NCBI GenBank assembly: GCA_045119035.1 | Contig: JBGVCU010000019.1 | Coordinates: 1-10,293, forward strand | DNA from: CAYVQA01 sp045119035 | GTDB taxonomy: Bacteria; Bacillota_I; Bacilli_A; ML615J-28; CAG-313 | DNA: 10,293 nucleotides | Direction of reading: 5' to 3' | Part shown: one piece after another, positions 1-4,940 of the stretch | Layout of the letters: each line of letters begins with the position of its first letter | Position numbering within the stretch: the first letter of the stretch is position 1 | The notes under the pieces: model-generated | Seen by the model: the letters and a program-made list of their open reading frames with translations, nothing else | What the model was told of the DNA's origin: nothing | Database searches by the model: none | Made by a program: the position numbers and the translations under genes

Positions 1-405
1 TCTGAGAGAACTTCTTACAAAGACTCCAAAACATCCACCAAAGGTGGAAATCATGGAAAATCTGTAGGTTTGTTACAATGGAGTTATTTTCTCAAAAAGT
101 TAGAACAGAATTCTGAGAAATTTGGAAATGTCATTGTCTATGCAGACAAATATTATCCAAGTTCTCAGATCTGTTCTAAATGTGGAGAAAGACATAAAGA
201 AATGTCAGATGTTACCAATCGTACACTAAAGTGTAAATGTGGTAACATAATTGATAGAGATCACAATTCAGCTATTAATCTTTTAAAAGCTGGAGAATAT
301 TATTTTCAAAATAAGACTCTTGGAAAGGAACTTTCGGAGTATAAAGCTTTTAAGTGTTTAGATTTTTCAGGATCAAAAACATTTAAACTACAATTAAATA
401 TTTAA
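1..405 (+). CDS. tnpB: TnpB (IS200/IS605 family RNA-guided nuclease), C-terminal part, runs off the left edge
   Basis: The frame is open from base 1 to the TAA at 403-405, so the gene starts outside the window. A TTG at 70 is only an internal codon. The visible part has the TnpB zinc-finger and RuvC-III region: K-Y-Y-P-S-S-Q-I-C-S-K-C-G, then K-C-K-C-G, then D-R-D-H-N-S-A-I-N-L-L, with the third RuvC aspartate intact. The RuvC-I and RuvC-II residues lie off-window, so nuclease activity cannot be judged. TnpB proteins use an RNA from the element's own 3' end to cut DNA next to a short target-adjacent motif. Compared with copy E, one extra base near 365-372 shifts the frame, so this copy ends ...TFKLQLNI instead of ...NQIFDCK. 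The stop lies in the middle of a palindrome (389-410). The gene overlaps the putative guide-RNA block at 317-448. No tnpA is visible. Confidence 0.9.
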   Translation, partial: SERTSYKDSKTSTKGGNHGKSVGLLQWSYFLKKLEQNSEKFGNVIVYADKYYPSSQICSKCGERHKEMSDVTNRTLKCKCGNIIDRDHNSAINLLKAGEYYFQNKTLGKELSEYKAFKCLDFSGSKTFKLQLNI

Positions 406-448
406 TTGTAAATAGAAGCTATTGACCTTTAGGTCAATAGCAGTTCAC
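317..448 (+). ncRNA. Putative omegaRNA (reRNA) scaffold of element A
   Basis: This 132-nt block matches the 131-nt blocks of C, D and E. It covers the tnpB tail and the right end, where guide RNAs of IS200/IS605 elements are known to lie. Visible structure: a long-range stem between AAGTGTTT (351-358) and AAACATTT (near 377-384), the palindrome at 389-410 and the hairpin at 418-441. The guide would begin at 449 (CCCAAAATTG...), which lies inside the 3' end of the glycosyltransferase gene and is antisense to its mRNA. That it is transcribed is inferred. Confidence 0.6.
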
Positions 449-1409
449 CCCAAAATTGTTTACATTCTTCAAGTTTTATAAAATCTTTTAGATATTGTAT
501 TTGTTTTCTATAATTTTCAATTACGTATTTTGTACAAGTTAAAATGTAGTTTAATATTTTAGGTTCATTATATTGTTTTGAAGATTGATAGATTAAAAAT
601 ATCTGTATAAGAAGTTCATTATAAAACCCAAAATCTACACGTTCTAAATGTTTTAACATACTCATTCGATAATGAAAACAACACGGAAGCTTTGCTAAAT
701 CTATTTTTATGTTCTCGAAATCACGAATAATGTTATTAGTAGCATACATGATCTTAAAATTCATTTCTAAAATCGAAATTTCATCAAATACGTAACTTTC
801 ACAGTTATAATAATTATTTGGAATGTTGCTTAAATATGTTTCGTAATTCTTTAATTTATTTTTATTTTCTTCTGTACATTTAATCCAGCAAAATCCTGCA
901 TTAGGTGTTATAATTTTATGAAAATTGTTATTTTCGTCTAAGTGTCTTAATGTGCCTCGATATGCAAATATATCATTTGATGATCTAAAAAATGTATATA
1001 TATATATATATATATTATGATAAAAAATCAAATCAGTATCTATATACGCAATTATATCGTAATTGTCACATATATCTATTGCGGTTAAAGTTTTATTAGA
1101 GCAACCACTAAAAAATTGCCAATATGTTAACTTGTTATCACATGTAATTTCTAATTCATTGTTATCAATATGTTGATTTGATAATTTATCGAAATAAAAA
1201 TTATTATGTGGTTTAAATCCTCTAAAAATCAAATTGATAGTATTTGATTTAAAATCTTTGAAGAAATAATGTGCAAGATCTGGTAAATCAGTTGTAACAT
1301 ACCAATCTACTTTAATATCGTTATATCTTTTAAAACTGTTGATACACATTCTCAACTGTTCTAAATTGTGTTCTCTTATAACAAAAGAACTTATAAACGC
1401 TATTTTCAT
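429..1409 (-). CDS. Glycosyltransferase-like protein with a DxD motif, 3' end fused to element A
   Basis: 326 aa. The start M-K-I-A-F-I-S-S-F-V looks like the first beta strand of a GT-A fold, and A-Y-I-D-T-D-L-I-F (residues 121-129) holds a DxD motif for a metal-nucleotide-sugar complex. N-A-G-F-C-W-I-K (170-177) resembles the conserved N-A-G segment of GT8-type enzymes. Acceptor and sugar cannot be told; a virion or host-surface sugar is a guess. The ATG overlaps the stop of the upstream gene (ATGA), suggesting coupling. The last five codons and the stop come from element A's right end (residues ELLLT, complement of the GTTCAC/hairpin), so the native C-terminus is lost or changed. Residues 133-138 (I-Y-I-Y-I-Y) are encoded by a (TA)10 tract at 995-1014, which could slip. 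Confidence 0.75.
   Translation of the reverse strand: MKIAFISSFVIREHNLEQLRMCINSFKRYNDIKVDWYVTTDLPDLAHYFFKDFKSNTINLIFRGFKPHNNFYFDKLSNQHIDNNELEITCDNKLTYWQFFSGCSNKTLTAIDICDNYDIIAYIDTDLIFYHNIYIYIYTFFRSSNDIFAYRGTLRHLDENNNFHKIITPNAGFCWIKCTEENKNKLKNYETYLSNIPNNYYNCESYVFDEISILEMNFKIMYATNNIIRDFENIKIDLAKLPCCFHYRMSMLKHLERVDFGFYNELLIQIFLIYQSSKQYNEPKILNYILTCTKYVIENYRKQIQYLKDFIKLEECKQFWGELLLT
995..1014. repeat. (TA)10 microsatellite inside the glycosyltransferase gene
   Basis: Ten uninterrupted TA units lie just 3' of the DxD codons (minus strand) and encode I-Y-I-Y-I-Y. Gain or loss of units not in multiples of three would shift the frame and remove the second half of the protein. Confidence 0.9.
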
Positions 1410-1732
1410 TTACGTTCTCTTGTTAGCAATTTTATACTTTGAGGAACACTTACAGCAGTAAATAGTACTTTGCCTAAAGATTTAACTTCAACAAACCCCA
1501 CATCATAAATATCATTAGTTTGAGTATAAACAGTATTTAATAAATCATTGTAATTAAATCCGTGGAAATTAGTATCTAAAAAATCTTTAAATTCTGTAAT
1601 GTTTTTAACTAATTGATAATCATTTTTATAAGTAGTTTTTCTACCTATTTTTACATACCAGCCATCTTTTGGAACAATCTGATTTCCTTTTTTGATATAA
1701 TCTGATTCTTTTAAATATTCTCTAAAGTTCAT
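1406..1732 (-). CDS. Hypothetical phage protein, 108 aa
   Basis: No family recognised. The start M-N-F-R-E-Y-L-K-E resembles N-termini often seen in small proteins of T4-like phages. I prefer the ATG at 1732 to the upstream in-frame ATG at 1768. It has a purine-rich AAGAGA at suitable spacing (AAGAGAATTGAAA-ATG). The 1768 start lacks one and would overlap the end of the gene fragment before it. The protein is mixed alpha/beta in appearance with no signal peptide or membrane segment, and ends in the basic L-L-T-R-E-R-K. The TGA overlaps the ATG of the glycosyltransferase gene by ATGA. The pair is probably driven from the late-promoter box in element B at 1985-1992. Confidence 0.65.
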   Translation of the reverse strand: MNFREYLKESDYIKKGNQIVPKDGWYVKIGRKTTYKNDYQLVKNITEFKDFLDTNFHGFNYNDLLNTVYTQTNDIYDVGFVEVKSLGKVLFTAVSVPQSIKLLTRERK

Positions 1733-1755
1733 TTTCAATTCTCTTTTTAAAATAT

Positions 1756-1870
1756 TTATAAATTCCATTCTGAAATTATAGTATCATCATTTTTAAAATA
1801 TGTTTCTGAAAGGTCAATTTGTAATGTTTGATTTCCATCGAACTCAGCATTGCCTCGTGATTGTCTTAAT
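1756..1870 (-). pseudogene. C-terminal fragment (about 38 codons) of a beheaded gene next to element B
   Basis: On the minus strand an open frame leads from element B's right edge to TAA at 1756-1758 and reads L-R-Q-S-R-G-N-A-E-F-D-G-N-Q-T-L-Q-I-D-L... ending ...I-S-E-W-N-L. The composition is that of a real folded protein, yet no start codon is present: upstream the frame enters the element and meets a stop. It overlaps the possible ATG at 1768. I read it as the tail of a gene whose 5' part was removed by a recombination at element B. Product unknown; the position suggests a virion protein. Confidence 0.55.
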
Positions 1871-1971
1871 GTGAACTGCTATTGATCTAAAGGACAATAG
1901 CTTCTATTTACAATTAAATATTTAATTGTAGTTTAAGTGCTTTTGATTTTGAAAATCTAAACACTTAAAAG
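1871..1971 (-). ncRNA. Putative truncated omegaRNA scaffold of element B
   Basis: About 100 nt of the block seen at full length (131 nt) in C, D and E. The 5' part around G-K-E-L-S-E-Y-K is missing. The palindrome (1909-1930) is perfect, in the same T/A version as copy A. A guide would start at 1870 on the minus strand (ATTAAGACAATC...), inside the beheaded gene fragment. Function is doubtful because of the missing 5' part. Confidence 0.4.
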
Positions 1972-1992
1972 ATTAAATATATTTTATTTATA
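1871..1992 (-). mobile_element. Element B: remnant of the TnpB element, right end kept, left end lost
   Basis: It reads from the plus strand as GTGAAC (1871-1876), hairpin 1878-1901, palindrome 1909-1930, then the tnpB tail stem. It then jumps straight to the left-end segment ending in TATTTATA (1985-1992). Compared with C and D it lacks the left hairpin and the central hairpin. The inner junction falls in a TTTTAA shared by both sides in C. Its terminal hairpin has mismatches, so this may be a decaying copy. Confidence 0.8.
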
Positions 1993-1996
1993 AATA
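1985..1996. promoter_or_regulatory. Divergent T4-like late promoter (palindromic TATTTATAAATA)
   Basis: The 12-nt palindrome holds an exact TATAAATA on the plus strand (1989-1996), 28 bp before the DUF285 gene, and on the minus strand (1985-1992), pointing into element B and the 1732/1409 operon. T4 late promoters need only this -10 box, read by the gp55/gp33 system. Use by this phage is inferred from the repeated placement. Confidence 0.7.
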
Positions 1997-2023
1997 ATAT
2001 AAAATATTTTTAATGGGTAAATT

Positions 2024-2758
2024 ATGAACACAAGAACAGATGATATTTCTTTAAGAAAGTTAAATGTTTCTAAATCTGCGATTTATCGCAAAATAAACTC
2101 AAGTTACAAACACGTTAAAGAAATACGAACACTATTACTTGAAATATTAAACGAAATTGAATATAGCGATGAAGAAATGCAGCTTGCATTTGATGAGGCT
2201 ATTGGGGATTGTACTGACATTAAATCTGTAAGACACAATTTTACAAATTTTCTAAAGTATCTTGAAGCAACCCAAACTGATAACGCTTTAATCAAAATCA
2301 ATAAAATTTTAAATAGCGAAATTGGTGATATTGTTTTCAATTTACTAGAGTACGATTATGTTACTAAACCAAAAACCAAAGACGAGTTAATTAAAACTAT
2401 CAATCATTTCATGCGTTATTATCGTAAGACTAACATCAGCCTTAATACAATTGACGTATCTGCAATTACTGATATGTCTCAATTGTTTAAAGATTCAACT
2501 TTTAATGGTGATATCTCAAAATGGGATGTTTCTAATGTTGAAGATATGTCTATGATGTTTCAAAATTCAGACTTCAATGGAGATATCTCAAAATGGGATG
2601 TTTCTGATGTTAGGGAAATGGCTTGGATGTTTGATAATTCAAAATTCAATCGAAACATATCTAAGTGGGATGTATCTCGAGTCGTTGAAAAGACCGGATT
2701 TGATAATAATTGTCCTTTAGAGAATAAACCTGAATATCAGCCTGAATTTAAGGATTAA
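2024..2758 (+). CDS. DUF285 (BspA-like) repeat protein
   Basis: 244 aa. Residues 1-130 are mostly helical and charged and not recognised. From about residue 145 come three tandem copies of the DUF285 unit: D-M-S-Q-L-F-K-D-S-T-F-N-G-D-I-S-K-W-D-V-S, then D-M-S-M-M-F-Q-N-S-D-F-N-G-D-I-S-K-W-D-V-S, then the more diverged E-M-A-W-M-F-D-N-S-K-F-N-R-N-I-S-K-W-D-V-S. Such repeats form solenoids and occur in surface and binding proteins of bacteria and in some phages. There is no signal peptide or membrane segment, so it acts in the cytoplasm or on the virion. Transcription probably starts at the late promoter at 1989-1996. A terminator downstream seems split by element C. Function unknown. Confidence 0.85.
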   Translation: MNTRTDDISLRKLNVSKSAIYRKINSSYKHVKEIRTLLLEILNEIEYSDEEMQLAFDEAIGDCTDIKSVRHNFTNFLKYLEATQTDNALIKINKILNSEIGDIVFNLLEYDYVTKPKTKDELIKTINHFMRYYRKTNISLNTIDVSAITDMSQLFKDSTFNGDISKWDVSNVEDMSMMFQNSDFNGDISKWDVSDVREMAWMFDNSKFNRNISKWDVSRVVEKTGFDNNCPLENKPEYQPEFKD

Positions 2759-2849
2759 TAATATTTTAAACGCCTGTAGAACGATATAAAAATTATATAA
2801 AACCAACGGATAAAAATATGAACCTTTAGGTTCATATATACAGATTTTA

Positions 2850-2857
2850 TATAAATA
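2850..2857 (+). promoter_or_regulatory. T4-like late promoter box inside element C
   Basis: An exact TATAAATA, in the same place as in element D (7244-7251, minus strand). It points toward the element's right end and could transcribe the omegaRNA block and the endonuclease VII gene beyond it, which has no better box of its own. Confidence 0.55.
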
Positions 2858-2877
2858 AAATATATTTAATCTTTTAA

Positions 2878-2918
2878 AGTTTGGTGAATTTGTTGTTTAC
2901 AACAAATCTTACCAAACT
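2878..2918 (+). repeat. Central long hairpin of element C
   Basis: A stem of about 19 bp, with TT at the tip and one bulged C (2908), made of AGTTTGGTG... and ...TTACCAAACT. Element D has the same hairpin at 7187-7219 with a different base (CAGTG/CACTG) and still paired, so pairing rather than sequence seems to be kept. Confidence 0.75.
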
Positions 2919-3047
2919 CTTGAAAAGGAACTTTCGGAGTATAAAGTTTTTAAGTGTTTAGATTTTCAAGATCAAAAGCACTTAAACTACAATCAAATAT
3001 TTGATTGTAAATAGAAGCTATTGATCTTTAGATCAATAACAGTTCAC
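2917..3047 (+). ncRNA. Putative omegaRNA scaffold of element C
   Basis: 131 nt, beginning CTCTTG and ending GTTCAC, colinear with A, D and E. It holds the AAGTG...CACTT stem, the C/G version of the 22-nt palindrome, and the end hairpin. A guide would start at 3048 (AATCTTAATCTG...), which is the right half of the split terminator. With TTAT as target-adjacent motif this RNA would direct TnpB to the same site lacking the element. Confidence 0.55.
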
Positions 3048-3090
3048 AATCTTAATCTGCGGGCGTTTTAATAGTGTTATAGAGAATATT

Positions 3091-3594
3091 ATGAAACAAC
3101 TCAAACAATCAGATATTAAACCTTTAAGAAATGAAATTTTAAAGAAGCAAAATTACACTTGTCCTTTATGTGGCAAACATATAACTGAAAATGATAGAAT
3201 TACTTTAGATCATCAACATAAACTTAGAAAATCAGATATAAATGGTGTAAACGGTAATGGGCAAATTCGAGGAGTTCTGTGTTCCGATTGTAACACATTA
3301 GAGGGTAAAATTTTTAATAATCAAACAAGATTTTTAAATCAGCCAACCAACGAAGATAGAATTAAGTGGTTGCAAAATTTGATTAAATATTATAACCAGG
3401 ATTTATATCCGTATATTCATCCATCAGAAGTTGAAAAGCCTAAAATATTATCAAAAAGAAACTTTAATAAATTAAAAAAAGAATTTAAACTTAAATATCC
3501 TAGTAAGAAAGATTTAGAATATCCTAAATCTAAAAAAATTACAAAACAATTAATATTATTATATAAAGAGTTTAATATTAATCCTTATAATTAA
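3091..3594 (+). CDS. 49: Recombination endonuclease VII (T4 gp49-like), Holliday-junction resolvase
   Basis: 167 aa, close to the 157 aa of T4 gp49. Order of motifs: C-P-L-C (24-27), L-D-H-Q-H (39-43), R-G-V-L-C-S-D-C-N (60-68) and E71. In T4 endonuclease VII the four cysteines bind zinc, and Asp40, Asn62 and Glu65 form the active site; here D40, N68 and E71 correspond. The position of T4 His38 is Thr here. The following W-L-Q-N-L-I-K-Y-Y and I-H-P also match gp49. In T4 the enzyme cuts branched DNA so that packaging can be completed. A weak AGAGA precedes the ATG. The gene follows element C, whose internal late promoter may drive it. Confidence 0.88.
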   Translation: MKQLKQSDIKPLRNEILKKQNYTCPLCGKHITENDRITLDHQHKLRKSDINGVNGNGQIRGVLCSDCNTLEGKIFNNQTRFLNQPTNEDRIKWLQNLIKYYNQDLYPYIHPSEVEKPKILSKRNFNKLKKEFKLKYPSKKDLEYPKSKKITKQLILLYKEFNINPYN

Positions 3595-3604
3595 TGGAGT
3601 GAAT

Positions 3605-3754
3605 ATGAAAACAAAACCTAGAAATTTTGTTGCGAAATATGATTATTTGATCAATACAGCGAAAACCTTTAAAGATAGAAAGAAAGAGTTTAAGAAAGGT
3701 ATAGAAAAATATAAAGAAAAATATAGAATAGACTCTTATGAGTCTATTTTTTAA
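3605..3754 (+). CDS. Small basic phage protein, 49 aa
   Basis: It starts M-K-T-K-P-R-N-F-V-A-K-Y and ends ...R-I-D-S-Y-E-S-I-F, with GGAG eight bases before the ATG and only 10 bases after the endonuclease VII stop. It is rich in Lys and Arg. The K-P-R-N-x-V-A-K opening is like that of short uncharacterised proteins common in tailed phages; function unknown. Its last codons form the stem of an intrinsic terminator, and its stop overlaps that of the opposite-strand gene by 3 bases. Confidence 0.75.
   Translation: MKTKPRNFVAKYDYLINTAKTFKDRKKEFKKGIEKYKEKYRIDSYESIF
3727..3752 (+). terminator. Intrinsic terminator within the end of the 49-aa gene
   Basis: AATAGACTC and GAGTCTATT pair perfectly (9 bp) around TTAT and are followed by a T run. 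It ends the endonuclease VII transcript. In the other direction the same stem follows the DUF1353 stop with a weaker T-rich tail, so it may work both ways. Confidence 0.85.
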
Positions 3755-4158
3755 TTGTGTAAAATCACATCATTTCCTTGCTTCTTTTTGCAAAAAAATC
3801 TTCCAAACATACGTACAGCAAGATACCAAATAGAACGTCTTAAAATAAATACATTATTATCTTTTAAAATACTATAAAAAGTTTTATCTGCTAATTTTCT
3901 TGTTGCTTCACCATTTGGAATTAAATTCAATCTCATTGCCTGATATAACGCATCGTGAACTAAACTTGCAATTAAAGTATTTTTAGTATCGATAACTGGG
4001 CCAGTCGCACCGTCCCATGCATATCCAACATTAATAGTCAAATTACCATTCGCTAACTTTATATAAGGATGTTCAAAATTGTTAAAAACAAATGGAAGTT
4101 TAATTGTTAGTGATCTTTCAACTTTAAATTTATAATTATATTTTGTATAAAATAACAT
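3751..4158 (-). CDS. DUF1353 family phage protein
   Basis: 135 aa. The family signature is clear: G-Y-A-W-D-G-A-T-G-P, then L-I-A-S-L-V-H-D-A-L-Y-Q-A-M-R, then A-D-K-T-F-Y-S-I-L. DUF1353 genes often sit beside phage holins and lysins; some authors suspect a lysis role, but the activity is not established. The conserved W-D-G and H-D residues could be a catalytic or metal site (inference). The ATG overlaps the holin stop (TAATG), so the two are translationally coupled. The C-terminus is basic (F-F-C-K-K-K-Q). Confidence 0.85.
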   Translation of the reverse strand: MLFYTKYNYKFKVERSLTIKLPFVFNNFEHPYIKLANGNLTINVGYAWDGATGPVIDTKNTLIASLVHDALYQAMRLNLIPNGEATRKLADKTFYSILKDNNVFILRRSIWYLAVRMFGRFFCKKKQGNDVILHN

Positions 4159-4409
4159 TAGTTTTCTGCCTTTGTTTTAGACTCCTGTTGCAAAGGCTGA
4201 TAATTATATTTGACTTCAGGTATTCCAGCAATTGACGTTAGAATGCTTGTTAGTCCAGCTAAAAAACTCGCTGACAAACAAACTTTCCAATCAATTTCTG
4301 CAAAGATAGTACTTGCAGTTAGAATACCTGCCATAGTTTGAGCAATTGTTTTTACTGCTCTTACCATACTTGCTTTAAACCATAATTTTGTTTCACTTGA
4401 TATTTTCAT
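4158..4409 (-). CDS. Holin, r1t type
   Basis: 83 aa. W-F-K-A-S-M-V-R-A-V-K-T-I-A-Q-T, then a hydrophobic segment (about 24-38), I-D-W-K-V, and a second segment around A-S-F-L-A-G-L-T-S-I-L-T-S-I-A-G-I-P-E, match the r1t/skunavirus holin family in length and order. Two membrane segments and a charged tail are as expected. Holins gather in the inner membrane and open it at a set time so that endolysin can reach the wall. No endolysin is visible here. The gene lies 22 bases after a late promoter, fitting late timing. Confidence 0.88.
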   Translation of the reverse strand: MKISSETKLWFKASMVRAVKTIAQTMAGILTASTIFAEIDWKVCLSASFLAGLTSILTSIAGIPEVKYNYQPLQQESKTKAEN

Positions 4410-4430
4410 AAGTATTTTCGTAAATGTTTA

Positions 4431-4444
4431 TATTTATATTTATA
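4431..4444 (-). promoter_or_regulatory. T4-like late promoter (two overlapping boxes) for the holin operon
   Basis: TATTTATA occurs at 4431-4438 and again at 4437-4444, giving TATAAATA twice on the minus strand just before the holin start at 4409 and just after the previous gene. Confidence 0.75.
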
Positions 4445-4448
4445 TAAA

Positions 4449-4940
4449 TTACCATTCGAAATTTGGGAGTTCACCTAAAACGTAGTCTAAAGTTGGTCGT
4501 TCGATTTCCTTATTTAAATATTTATCTATCAAATCGTAACAAATGGTCCATATGTCATCACGCCATTTTGAAAATTTTTGAGCTTCGTTCTTAAACTTTT
4601 CAATGCTGGAATTGTAATATGAACAGCATGATACTGCATCATCGTAGTTCTTTTCTTTAGCTTTATCATTTAATAATTTTGTAATTGCTGTTTGAATAAC
4701 ATTAAACAATTCATCATCGGAATATTCGTGTTCTTGTGAACCTGTTTCTTCAATAGGTAAAATCAAATTATTATCAATAATATATTTATTTAAAGCGATA
4801 CCTATTGAGTTTTTGTTAATATCTACAATTACATCACCATATTTAACACCTTCAATAGTTAAATTTAATGCATGTAGTCTTTCTTTATCTTCACCAAACC
4901 AAGATAAATCATCGTAAGAAATATTAATAGTTTTTTCCAT
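4449..4940 (-). CDS. Tail chaperone-like protein with DUF4376-like C-terminal region
   Basis: 163 aa. The C-terminal half, K-N-Y-D-D-A-V-S-C-C-S-Y-Y-N-S-S-I-E-K-F-K-N-E-A-Q-K-F then W-R-D-D-I-W-T-I-C-Y-D-L-I, shows the G/N-Y-D...C-S-Y...S...F..E...F..W-R-D..W pattern. I know this pattern from DUF4376-type regions in tail-fibre assembly genes of phages. The N-terminal half (I-E-G-V-K-Y-G-D-V-I-V-D-I-N) is not recognised. It is last in the 6991-to-4449 block, whose first gene also looks virion-related, so help in folding or attaching a fibre is plausible. The start is set by the ATG at 4940 with a weak TTAGAGA upstream; it overlaps the end of the broken GT8 frame. Confidence 0.6.
   Translation of the reverse strand: MEKTINISYDDLSWFGEDKERLHALNLTIEGVKYGDVIVDINKNSIGIALNKYIIDNNLILPIEETGSQEHEYSDDELFNVIQTAITKLLNDKAKEKNYDDAVSCCSYYNSSIEKFKNEAQKFSKWRDDIWTICYDLIDKYLNKEIERPTLDYVLGELPNFEW

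Larger units (their letters stand above)
1..448 (+). mobile_element. Element A: IS200/IS605-like insertion, 3' part with tnpB and right end
   Basis: This is the tnpB-bearing copy at the left edge. Its right end holds the palindrome at 389-410, the 10-bp hairpin at 418-441 (arm GCTATTGACC, loop TTTA) and the terminal GTTCAC at 443-448. The boundary at 448 is set by comparing five copies, which share sequence up to GTTCAC and then diverge. The left end is outside the window. It is in inverted orientation to copy E at the other edge. Confidence 0.85.
2797..3047 (+). mobile_element. Element C: complete tnpB-less IS200/IS605-like element (MITE/PATE type), about 251 bp
   Basis: It lies between TTAT (2793-2796) and GTTCAC (3042-3047). 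Left end: ATAAAACCAACGG then the hairpin at 2816-2837 (arm ATATGAACC, loop TTTA). Then come a late-promoter box (2850-2857), a long central hairpin (2878-2918), the tnpB tail (2919-3013, ending ...NQIFDCK, TAG), a palindrome and a terminal hairpin. The split terminator around it supports both ends. It has the same layout as element D, so this is a true non-autonomous family rather than two independent wrecks. Movement would need a TnpA supplied from elsewhere. Confidence 0.8.
2768..3069 (+). terminator. Intrinsic terminator split by element C
   Basis: The left arm AAACGCCTGTAGA (2768-2780) pairs over 13 positions with the right arm TCTGCGGGCGTTT (3056-3068), with two G-U pairs, and T3069 extends the right-hand T run. 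Taking out 2797-3047 rejoins a loop that can itself pair (GATATAA with TTATAATC, one bulge), giving one long hairpin. In the present arrangement the arms are 275 nt apart. Confidence 0.6.

Noticed and set aside
418..441. Right-end hairpin of the elements as an intrinsic terminator
   Set aside because: No T run follows in any copy; AGTTCAC follows instead, which fits an IS200/IS605 end.
1406..1768. Start at the ATG at 1768 for the 108-aa gene
   Set aside because: No ribosome site and overlap with the end of the preceding fragment; the ATG at 1732 has AAGAGA and a typical M-N-F-R-E-Y-L start.
2104..2340. 78-codon open frame on the minus strand within the DUF285 gene
   Set aside because: It is a shadow of the plus-strand gene, with no ribosome site and low-complexity Ser/Ile-rich product.
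3091..3594. HNH homing endonuclease
   Set aside because: Size, spacing of the four cysteines, D40/N68/E71 and the later W-L-x-N-L...I-H-P match the T4 endonuclease VII group rather than a free-standing homing enzyme.
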